From Treponema sp. (GTDB taxonomy: Bacteria > Spirochaetota > Spirochaetia > Treponematales > Treponemataceae): a stretch of 5,289 nt of DNA. Location: the NCBI GenBank assembly GCA_016293645.1, contig JAEDDW010000107.1:1-5289 (forward strand). The letters are read 5' to 3'. Position 1 is the stretch's first letter. Every line of letters starts with the position of its first letter. Under the pieces are notes generated by a model. The model was not told the DNA's origin, made no database searches, and worked only from the letters and a program-made list of their open reading frames with translations. The position numbers were made by a program, and so were the translations under genes. Shown in pieces: positions 1 to 5,289 of the stretch.

Positions 1-117
1 AGTCAGGCCCTTCGACTGCGCTCAGGGATCCTGAATAAATAGGCCCGGTGAGCACATTCCGAGAGTCAGGATCGGTGAGTGCATTCCAATAGTCAGGATC
101 GGTGAGCATCGTCGAAC
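1..117. repeat. Degenerate 27-bp tandem repeat, about 3 copies, first copy interrupted
   Basis: AGTCAGGATCGGTGAG occurs exactly at 64-79 and 91-106, 27 bp apart. GGTGAG recurs at 47-52, 74-79 and 101-106, again at 27-bp steps, and CATTCC follows it in the first two copies (55-60 and 82-87). The third copy decays after about 106. The first copy is whole only if bases 8-43 are removed: AGTCAGG (1-7) joined to 44-63 gives exactly 27 bp matching the next unit. More copies may lie left of the window. The period is a multiple of three and the minus strand stays open through it, but I see no coding evidence. Its function is unknown; it is probably an intergenic dispersed or tandem repeat. Confidence 0.75.
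5..46. repeat. Short REP-like hairpin sequence flanked by AGGCCC direct repeats
   Basis: Thirty bases (11-40) lie between two copies of AGGCCC (5-10 and 41-46). The left part, CCCTTCGACTGCGCTCAGGG (8-27), resembles the short TTCGAC...GCTCAGG palindrome-like repeats scattered through many bacterial genomes. That resemblance is from memory and was not searched. TCAGG (22-26) and CCTGA (30-34) form a 5-bp stem with a 3-nt loop. Removing 36 bp restores a perfect-length 27-bp tandem unit, so this looks like an insertion with a 6-bp target duplication. No transposase is present; any mobility would have to be supplied in trans. Confidence 0.5.
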
Positions 118-139
118 CGTAGTGTTTCCGTTTTCTACA

Positions 140-162
140 AGATGCTTTATTGAAGAGCATCT
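140..162. promoter_or_regulatory. Inverted repeat over the purE promoter, possible operator
   Basis: AGATGCT (140-146) and AGCATCT (156-162) are perfect inverted repeats. A G-T pair and a T-A pair extend the stem inward to 9 bp with a 5-nt loop (149-153). The right arm's last base is the first base of the TATAAT at 162-167, so the dyad lies in the spacer upstream of the -10 box, where a repressor could act. A further GAGCATC half-site lies at 104-110 in direct orientation to 155-161. If transcription instead starts further upstream, the same bases would form an RNA hairpin in the leader. No T-run follows, so it is not an intrinsic terminator. The regulator is not identified. Confidence 0.45.
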
Positions 163-167
163 ATAAT
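162..167 (+). promoter_or_regulatory. Consensus -10 box for purE-purF
   Basis: TATAAT matches the sigma-70 consensus 6/6 and lies 17 bases before the purE ATG. No good -35 hexamer is seen at 16-18 bp spacing, so the promoter may rely on an activator or on the upstream sequence. Transcription would start near 172-176, leaving a leader of only about 10 nt. This agrees with the absence of a Shine-Dalgarno before purE. Confidence 0.5.
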
Positions 168-184
168 TCGTGTTAATCTGAATC

Positions 185-685
185 ATGAAAGTTGCAATTT
201 TTTTAGGGTCTAAGTCCGACATGGACACAATGAAGAAGGCTGCTGATGTCCTCAAGGAATTCAGCATTGATTACAAAGCCTATGTGATTTCTGCTCATAG
301 AGCCGGAGATCTTCTCGTAAAGACAATCAGGAAAGTTGAGGAAGATGGCTGCGAGGTCATCATAGCCGGCGCCGGTCTTTCTGCGGCACTCCCTGGTGTG
401 ATCGCAAGCCGCACTGTTCTTCCGGTTGTGGGAGTTCCGCTTGAATGCATCAATCCTGGAAAGTCAAACGGTCTTGCCGGTATGGATGCACTTCTTTCCA
501 TTGTAATGATGCCACCTCAGATTCCAGTCGCCACAGTCGGTATTGGAAATGCCAAGAACGCAGGTTATCTTGCAGCACAGATACTTTCAATTAAATATCC
601 TGAAATTAAAAACAAGCTTATTGAATTCAGAGCAAAGATGACTGCTGATGCAGAAGCCAATGGCGGTGAGGGTATCGATCTCTAG
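185..685 (+). CDS. purE: 5-(carboxyamino)imidazole ribonucleotide mutase / AIR carboxylase family, PurE
   Basis: Cytosolic enzyme of the carboxylation step of IMP synthesis, forming CAIR. It is 166 aa, the usual PurE length. Visible family motifs are GSKSDMDTM (8-16, phosphate and nucleotide binding), SAHRAGD (36-42, with the presumed catalytic His38), AGAGLSAALPGV (61-72), LLSIVMMPPQIPVATVGIG (103-121) and NAKNAGYLAAQIL (122-134). The body and the HR pair after SA point to class I (N5-CAIR mutase), which normally works with PurK; no purK lies in this window. Two things are odd. The His of the class I GGAAHLPG segment is replaced by Ala68, and about six extra residues (around 88-97, INPGKSNGLA) precede the conserved GMDALLS. 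Class assignment is therefore less sure than the family. The ATG at 185 lacks a Shine-Dalgarno but the motif begins at residue 8, so no later start fits. purF follows after 21 nt. Confidence 0.95.
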   Translation: MKVAIFLGSKSDMDTMKKAADVLKEFSIDYKAYVISAHRAGDLLVKTIRKVEEDGCEVIIAGAGLSAALPGVIASRTVLPVVGVPLECINPGKSNGLAGMDALLSIVMMPPQIPVATVGIGNAKNAGYLAAQILSIKYPEIKNKLIEFRAKMTADAEANGGEGIDL

Positions 686-693
686 CTTTTTGT

Positions 694-700
694 AAGGAAA
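694..700 (+). promoter_or_regulatory. Ribosome binding site of purF
   Basis: AAGGAAA lies in the 21-nt gap after the purE stop, with AAGGA ending 8 nt before the ATG at 707. This is good Shine-Dalgarno spacing and fixes the purF start. With no promoter or terminator in the gap, it supports a purE-purF operon. Confidence 0.7.
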
Positions 701-706
701 ATTGCT

Positions 707-2197
707 ATGTCAGGTAATGAAGATTTTTTTGAGGAAGAAGAAGACAAACTTCGCGATGAATGTGGCGTAGCCGGAATCTGGCTTGCTCCAAAAAAAACGG
801 AAGACAGTCAGGATGGCGAGAAAAAATATGTCGCCTATTCTGCATCTGATTTCAATGCTGCGACACGATGTTACTACGCATTGTATGCTCTTCAGCATAG
901 AGGTCAGGACAGCGCCGGTATTGCCGTAAGCAACGGAGAGACGATTTCGATCCATAAAGGTCTTGGTGCTGTATCCGATGTTTTCAGAACTGAAAATCTT
1001 TCGTCTCTCAAAGGACACATTGCCTGCGGTCATGTCCGTTATGCCACAAGCGGAAGCCAGTCCCTTGAAAATGCTCAGCCATTGCTCCAGAGAACAAAAC
1101 TTGGTTCCGTCGCTGTTGCCCACAATGGACAGCTTGTAAACTACGAGCAGCTTCACGAGATGCTTGAGGATGCAGGCTGTACTTTCTCAAGTACAAGTGA
1201 TACTGAAGTAATCGTAAAGCTTATTGCAAAATCCTACAAAAAAGGACTTGAGCATGCCCTCACTGATACGATTCAGATGATTAAGGGATCCTTTGCCCTT
1301 GTGGTATCCACAGAAAAATGTCTCATCGGTGCAAGGGATCCAAACGGAATCCGCCCACTTTGCCTTGGCCGTGTTGACAGCGGCTGGATTCTTGCCAGCG
1401 AGACTTGCGCCATCGATGCCGTAAACGGAACATACGTTCGCGACATCCAGCCTGGCGAAATTGTAATCATAAACGAAGATGGTGTTCTTTCATTTGAGTT
1501 TGGGGAACGCACATCAAAACGCACATGTATTTTTGAATACGTATATTTTGCAAGACCTGACAGCATAATTGATGGAATTGCCGTTACTGAAGCACGTGAA
1601 AAAATGGGAGCATGTCTTGCCCGTGAAACTTCAGTTCCGGCTGATGTCGTCATCGGAGTTCCTGACAGCGGTATTGGTGCCGCCCAGGGATATGCAAAGG
1701 AAGCCGGAATCCCGTTTGCAAGCGGAATAATCAAGAACAAATATATTGGCCGTACATTCATCGCACCGACACAGCGTGAACGTGAGAACATGGTTTTCGT
1801 AAAACTGAACGCCGTAAGGCATGTTGTTGAAGGCAAGCGTGTTGTGGTGATCGATGATTCCATTGTCCGCGGAACAACAAGCCGCCGCCTGGTCCAGATT
1901 CTGAGAAGGGCAGGTGCGAAAGAAGTTCATTTCAGAATTTCATCGCCACCGGTAAAATTCCCATGCTACTTTGGCATCAACACTCCTACAAGAACCGAGC
2001 TTATATCGAACAACTTCAATCCAGAGGAAATATGCAAGCAGATAGGCGCCGACAGCCTTGCTTTCATCAGTGCCGACGGAATGATGGAAGCCTGTCGTTC
2101 ATGTAATTCGGAAAGCTACGGATTCTGCAAGGGTTGTTTTACCGGCGAATATCCGGTGTCTGTTCCTGGGGAAATAAACGGAAAAAAAATAGATTGA
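707..2197 (+). CDS. purF: Amidophosphoribosyltransferase, Fe-S type PurF
   Basis: Catalyses the committed first step of purine synthesis: PRPP plus glutamine to phosphoribosylamine. The N-terminal Ntn glutaminase domain (about 19-250) shows DECGVAGIW with nucleophile Cys19, GHVRYATSG (108-116), HNGQLVNY (139-146) and TSDTEV (163-168). The C-terminal phosphoribosyltransferase domain (about 270-480) shows the flexible loop KNKYIGRTF (343-351) and the PRPP loop VVIDDSIVRGTTS (380-392, acidic pair Asp383/Asp384). Residues before Cys19 would be an autocleaved propeptide, as in Bacillus PurF, here acidic (FFEEEED). Cys274, Cys420, Cys474 and Cys477 match the [4Fe-4S] ligands of the Bacillus type, so the enzyme is probably oxygen-sensitive and feedback-inhibited by purine nucleotides (family knowledge). 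At 496 aa it is about 20 longer than usual because of an insert after GIW (about 26-50). Cys463 and Cys466 are additional. Confidence 0.97.
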   Translation: MSGNEDFFEEEEDKLRDECGVAGIWLAPKKTEDSQDGEKKYVAYSASDFNAATRCYYALYALQHRGQDSAGIAVSNGETISIHKGLGAVSDVFRTENLSSLKGHIACGHVRYATSGSQSLENAQPLLQRTKLGSVAVAHNGQLVNYEQLHEMLEDAGCTFSSTSDTEVIVKLIAKSYKKGLEHALTDTIQMIKGSFALVVSTEKCLIGARDPNGIRPLCLGRVDSGWILASETCAIDAVNGTYVRDIQPGEIVIINEDGVLSFEFGERTSKRTCIFEYVYFARPDSIIDGIAVTEAREKMGACLARETSVPADVVIGVPDSGIGAAQGYAKEAGIPFASGIIKNKYIGRTFIAPTQRERENMVFVKLNAVRHVVEGKRVVVIDDSIVRGTTSRRLVQILRRAGAKEVHFRISSPPVKFPCYFGINTPTRTELISNNFNPEEICKQIGADSLAFISADGMMEACRSCNSESYGFCKGCFTGEYPVSVPGEINGKKID

Positions 2198-2233
2198 TGA
2201 TAATGGGAATTTCTGCCGATAATGCAATATAAT
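2194..2233 (+). promoter_or_regulatory. Candidate promoter for the WD40 gene, overlapping the purF stop
   Basis: TTGATG (2194-2199, 4/6 to the -35 consensus) and GATAAT (2218-2223, 5/6 to the -10) are 18 bp apart. A perfect TATAAT lies just downstream at 2228-2233, but without a properly spaced -35. The -35 box overlaps the purF TGA (2195-2197). Either -10 would start transcription downstream of the ATG at 2222, which argues for translation from the TTG at 2261. Read by eye; AT-rich sequence gives such matches by chance. Confidence 0.4.
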
Positions 2234-4066
2234 AGTAGTGTTTTATTGGTAGAATTTATTTTGCGTGTATTTAAGAAAATCGGGCTTTTAGCGCTTGCTC
2301 TCAATATTGCATGTTTCTCATTTTCCCAGGAAGGGAACAAAAATCTTGGTTCAGGTGATGTTGTCGTTCCAAGAAAGGTGGATCTCATTCCGATTCCTAT
2401 GGTAAAGCTTCCTCATGCAGTTGAAAGTGTCAGCTGGAACGCCGACTGTTCGCTTTTTGCCTATTCGGAAAACAAGAACATCACCATCCGTCGCGCAAGT
2501 GATTATTCCCTTTCCCAGACAATCATTTCTGACGTACCGATAAACTCACAGGATTTTGCCGGTGTTACAGCTTCCGATGACCGTTCAAACCAGCTTGTTA
2601 CATTCAACGAGGACAACAGTATTTTCATCCGTCGTCTTCCTGAAGTCAGGCCGTCCGTTGTCCGTAAGTTTGATGAAAATTATGTGATCTCAAAGTATTC
2701 ATTTTCAACGAACGGTAACTACATCGCCATCGGTACTGAAAGCGGTGAAATTGAACTTGGACAGCAGCTCTATTACTCAACAGACATTCTTACTGAAAAA
2801 CTCATAGGCCATACGCAGAAAGTCTATGAACTTGCATTCAGTCCAAACAGACGTTACCTTGCTTCTGCTTCCCTCGACGGAACCATTAAGATCTGGCGTA
2901 CTGCGACCCGTGCCCTTGAAGCTGAAATTCCGCAGAATTATCCGCCACCTCAGTTCATTCCGATATGTTTTACCGGTGACTCAGAGCACATTGTCTCTCC
3001 AAGATCAAAGCGGTCCATCGAAATCCGCGACTTTCAGGGAAATGAAACAGGCTTCATTGAGACAAGGCAGGACATAAATTCCCTTTGCCTTTCAACAGAC
3101 GGAAACTATGTTGTCGTTCTTACAAACCTCAACCAGTTCCAGTATTATTCTCTTGAAACAAAGCAGATGGTCAAATATATTCCTGCGTGGAATCCAAGTC
3201 CAATCACCTGCTATAAATTTTCAAACGACGGAAAGTCTCTTCTCGTAGGACACAGTGACGGTAGCATCTACATTCTCAAGCTTGAGGAGGTCACATACCT
3301 TGATGGAGAAGTTCCGGAAAATTATAAGATCGTTTATCCAGATGAAGAAGGAAAGGAAGAAGAGTTCAGCCCGGAAGAGCTTCAGGAAGAACTGAAAGAC
3401 AAGTATGGCGACAAGGATGAATTCCCGGAAAGAATCGAGACTGCACATAATGTTGAAGTTCGTCTTCAGGGAGTTTTTGCCACAAACAGTTTATATAACT
3501 GGGGAATCAAATTCAGCGGCGGATATATAAACACAAGAATCCTTGATTTCTGCTACCTCGGGGCAATGGTCTGTCCTACCATATTCTTTCCTGACAACAG
3601 TGACTTTCCTTATGATTATAAGATCGATGATGTCAAGATTCAGCGTCCTCTTCTGGCGGAACTGGATCTTATCGCTTTAGCCGGTATGGATTATGATTTC
3701 TGGCCGGAATCTGGCTGGGACGCATTCTTTGAAATTTTCGCAGGTGGTGCCTTCAAAGAAATAGTCAGCCCTACACTTGGTAGCGGTAAACTCAACACTG
3801 CATTTATCACAGGCGGAATTGCGGGAGTCAGCTATGATGGATTCAGGGCTTATCTTGAAACATCATTTGACACTGTTGTTAAATTCCAGGTTTCTCTCGG
3901 TGTTGGATATCGGTTCAATCTGACAAAGAAGATAACACCAAAAGACATTGAGGAACTTGAAAGCAAAGACCGTCAGGAACGTCTTGAAAAAGCACAGCAG
4001 ACTCTTGAACTCATAGAAAATTCTGAGGAAGACACAGGAGCATCTGAAGTTCCGGCTGAAGAATAA
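2222..4066 (+). CDS. Exported WD40-repeat protein with C-terminal barrel-like domain
   Basis: I do not recognise a named gene. The 614-residue frame has an N-terminal Sec signal: basic RVFKK (15-19), hydrophobic IGLLALALNIACFSF (20-34) and likely cleavage after SFS (33-35) before QEG. Cys31 gives a poor lipobox, so lipoprotein is less likely. Residues about 65-355 look like a beta-propeller with WD40-type repeats; the clearest is GHTQKVYELAFSPNRRYLAS through DGTIKIW (196-225), with others near FSTNGNYIAIGTESGEIEL (161-179) and FSNDGKSLLVGHSDGSIYIL (333-352). An acidic linker (about 373-405) leads to a region (about 410-568) rich in alternating aromatic and glycine strands, ending VSLGVGYRFNL, reminiscent of outer-membrane barrel strands. 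A charged helical tail closes it. The start is uncertain: the ATG at 2222 gives a long odd N-region, whereas the TTG at 2261 (residue 14, weak GGTAG upstream) gives a compact signal peptide and 601 aa. It probably acts in the periplasm or outer membrane. No link to purine synthesis is visible. Confidence 0.85.
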   Translation: MQYNSSVLLVEFILRVFKKIGLLALALNIACFSFSQEGNKNLGSGDVVVPRKVDLIPIPMVKLPHAVESVSWNADCSLFAYSENKNITIRRASDYSLSQTIISDVPINSQDFAGVTASDDRSNQLVTFNEDNSIFIRRLPEVRPSVVRKFDENYVISKYSFSTNGNYIAIGTESGEIELGQQLYYSTDILTEKLIGHTQKVYELAFSPNRRYLASASLDGTIKIWRTATRALEAEIPQNYPPPQFIPICFTGDSEHIVSPRSKRSIEIRDFQGNETGFIETRQDINSLCLSTDGNYVVVLTNLNQFQYYSLETKQMVKYIPAWNPSPITCYKFSNDGKSLLVGHSDGSIYILKLEEVTYLDGEVPENYKIVYPDEEGKEEEFSPEELQEELKDKYGDKDEFPERIETAHNVEVRLQGVFATNSLYNWGIKFSGGYINTRILDFCYLGAMVCPTIFFPDNSDFPYDYKIDDVKIQRPLLAELDLIALAGMDYDFWPESGWDAFFEIFAGGAFKEIVSPTLGSGKLNTAFITGGIAGVSYDGFRAYLETSFDTVVKFQVSLGVGYRFNLTKKITPKDIEELESKDRQERLEKAQQTLELIENSEEDTGASEVPAEE

Positions 4067-4113
4067 TTTTTTCTTGTAGTGATTTGATTTCATGTTCTCA
4101 TTCTGCTACTTTC

Positions 4114-4182
4114 ATTTTTCAATCCAATATGTTATGTTTTAGCAATCCAATTCATTTATTTTTAGCAAGGAGAATCTCATGG
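4114..4182 (+). repeat. Degenerate 23-bp direct repeats upstream of purM
   Basis: CAATCCAAT occurs at 4120-4128 and 4143-4151, and TTTTAGCAA at 4137-4145 and 4160-4168. Both pairs are 23 bp apart, so the segment reads as three diverged 23-bp units, the last running into the purM Shine-Dalgarno and start codon. This could be a regulatory repeat or chance in AT-rich DNA. The rest of the 112-nt gap (4067-4113) is T-rich, with only a weak AAGAA/TTCTT pairing around the WD40 stop, and I could not pick out a convincing purM promoter or a terminator. Confidence 0.4.
4167..4173 (+). promoter_or_regulatory. Ribosome binding site of purM
   Basis: AAGGAGA, a near-perfect Shine-Dalgarno, ends 5 nt before the ATG at 4179. 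It is the strongest site in the window and settles the purM start. Confidence 0.8.
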
Positions 4183-5288
4183 CTAAAGTTGTTGATTACA
4201 AGAATGCAGGCGTTGATGTTAACGAAGGTTACAAGGCTGTAGACAGGTACAAGGTTCAGTCTCAGCGTGCACGTATCCCAGGCCAGCTTACAGAGCTTGG
4301 TGCATTCAACGGAATGTTTGCAGTACCAAAGGGAATGAAGAATCCTGTTATGGTTTCAGGAACTGACGGTGTTGGTACAAAACTTGACATTGCATTCCAG
4401 ATGAAAAAATATGATACAGTTGGAATCGACTGTGTTGCCATGAGTGTAAACGACATCCTTTGTTCAGGTGTTCAGACTTCCTTCTTCCTTGACTACATTG
4501 CCTGTGGCAAGCTTGATTCAAAGGTTGCAGGTGAACTTGTCAAGGGTGTTACTGACGGATGTCTTGAAACCGGTTGTGCTCTCCTTGGAGGTGAAACAGC
4601 AGAAATGCCTGGCTTCTATGATGACGGAAAATATGACCTTGCAGGTTTTGGTGTTGGTGTTGTAGATAAGGCTGATGTCATCGACGGAAAGAAAATCAAG
4701 GAAGGCGATGTTCTCATCGGTCTTTCATCAACAGGTCCACACTCAAACGGATATTCCCTCATCAGAAAGCTTGTCAAGAATTTCAATGAAGTCGTAAAGA
4801 TCGGCGGAAAAGACAAGAAGATTGGTGACGTTCTCCTTACACCAACACGCATCTATGTTAAGCCTGTTATGGAAGTACTCAAGAAGTTCCCTGGCAGCGT
4901 ACACGGAATGGTTCACGTTACAGGCGGCGGATTCTACGAGAACCTCCCTCGCATGTACCAGCACGCAGCAGAAGGAAAGAAGCAGCTTTGTTCAATGATC
5001 AAGAAGGACAGCTGGAAGGTTCCTGAAATCTTCGACATCCTCATCAAGAAAGGTGCTGATCCAAAGAACATGTTCAACACATTCAACATGGGTATCGGTC
5101 TTGTTCTCGCGGTAAGCAAGAAGGACGCCGAAGCCATCATGAAGATGTTCAACAAGAACGCAAAGAAATACCACAAAGCTGGAATCGAAGACATGGTTGC
5201 CTACGAAATCGGTTACGTTGGCCACACTGACAAGGTGATCAAGGGCGACTTCAAGGGTTCTAAGGAAATGACACAGTTTGTTGACTAA
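4179..5288 (+). CDS. purM: Phosphoribosylformylglycinamidine cyclo-ligase (AIR synthetase), PurM
   Basis: Cytosolic ATP-dependent enzyme that closes the imidazole ring, converting FGAM to AIR, the substrate of the PurE step. The family hallmarks appear in order: DYKNAGVDVNEGYKAV (6-21), GTDGVGTKLDIA (61-72, ATP-binding region), GIDCVAMSVNDI (82-93), FFLDYIA (102-108), GGETAEMPGFY (137-147), DLAGFGVG (153-160), SSTGPHSNGYSLIRK (183-197), LLTPTRIYVK (219-228), HVTGGGFYENLPR (246-258) and FNMGIG (302-307). At 369 aa it is about 20 longer than the common form of about 345 aa, partly from a basic C-terminal tail after GYVGHTD. The gene is complete; its TAA ends one base before the window edge. Lysine codons are strongly AAG (35 AAG, 10 AAA by hand count), the reverse of purF, which with the strong Shine-Dalgarno suggests high expression. 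It is 112 nt from the WD40 gene, so it may have its own promoter. Confidence 0.97.
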   Translation: MAKVVDYKNAGVDVNEGYKAVDRYKVQSQRARIPGQLTELGAFNGMFAVPKGMKNPVMVSGTDGVGTKLDIAFQMKKYDTVGIDCVAMSVNDILCSGVQTSFFLDYIACGKLDSKVAGELVKGVTDGCLETGCALLGGETAEMPGFYDDGKYDLAGFGVGVVDKADVIDGKKIKEGDVLIGLSSTGPHSNGYSLIRKLVKNFNEVVKIGGKDKKIGDVLLTPTRIYVKPVMEVLKKFPGSVHGMVHVTGGGFYENLPRMYQHAAEGKKQLCSMIKKDSWKVPEIFDILIKKGADPKNMFNTFNMGIGLVLAVSKKDAEAIMKMFNKNAKKYHKAGIEDMVAYEIGYVGHTDKVIKGDFKGSKEMTQFVD

Positions 5289-5289
5289 T

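Noticed and set aside
140..162. The purE-upstream dyad as the terminator of an upstream gene
   Set aside because: No T-run follows the right arm; the next bases are the TATAAT box.
22..267. 81-codon minus-strand open frame across the repeat array and the purE start
   Set aside because: It overlaps the well-supported purE start in antisense, its tail is only the tandem repeat, and no ribosome site or known motif was seen.
1273..1863. 196-codon minus-strand open frame inside purF (also 710-1156)
   Set aside because: Both lie wholly antisense to purF, whose motifs are intact across the region; the protein sequences look like shadow translations.
2826..3077. 83-codon + strand frame inside the WD40 gene
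   Set aside because: It is out of frame with a long gene having clear propeller motifs, and has no domain signature or ribosome site of its own.
4059..4075. AAGAA/TTCTT pairing with a T-run after the WD40 gene as a terminator
   Set aside because: The stem is five A-T-rich pairs with a 7-nt loop, and the T-run is inside the loop rather than after the stem, so it would not act as an intrinsic terminator.
4084..4133. TTGATT and TATGTT as a purM promoter
   Set aside because: The two hexamers are 38 bp apart, far beyond workable spacing, and no better pair was found.

Overview
The window is a purine-biosynthesis locus read entirely on the + strand, with one unrelated cell-envelope-type gene in the middle. 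The source looks like an anaerobic Gram-negative-type bacterium. A Treponema-like gut spirochaete is my best guess. It rests on the [4Fe-4S]-type PurF, the Sec signal ending in SFSQ, the WD40 plus barrel-like exported protein, and moderate GC with AT-rich gaps. This is inference: there is no rRNA or other taxonomic marker here.

Layout. Bases 1-184 are non-coding. They hold a degenerate 27-bp tandem repeat whose first unit appears interrupted by a short hairpin-like sequence flanked by a 6-bp direct repeat. A strong -10 box follows, overlapped by a 9-bp inverted repeat. Then come purE (185-685), purF (707-2197, 21 nt downstream with a good Shine-Dalgarno), an exported WD40-repeat protein with a C-terminal beta-rich, barrel-like region (stop at 4066), a 112-nt AT-rich gap, and purM (4179-5288). 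purM ends one base before the window does. No tRNA, rRNA, CRISPR array, transposase or convincing intrinsic terminator was seen.

How the genes fit together. PurF makes phosphoribosylamine from PRPP and glutamine (step 1 of IMP synthesis). PurM closes the imidazole ring to give AIR (step 5). PurE handles the carboxylation step that turns AIR or N5-CAIR into CAIR (step 6). purE and purF are almost certainly co-transcribed. The WD40 gene seems to have its own promoter overlapping the purF stop codon, and purM has an excellent Shine-Dalgarno after a long gap, so the locus may be two or three transcription units rather than one operon.

The points most worth a second look are the interrupted tandem repeat at the left edge, the dyad over the purE -10 box, a PurE active-site segment mixing class I and class II features, and the WD40/barrel-like fusion inside a purine cluster. 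I found no clearly new multi-gene system.
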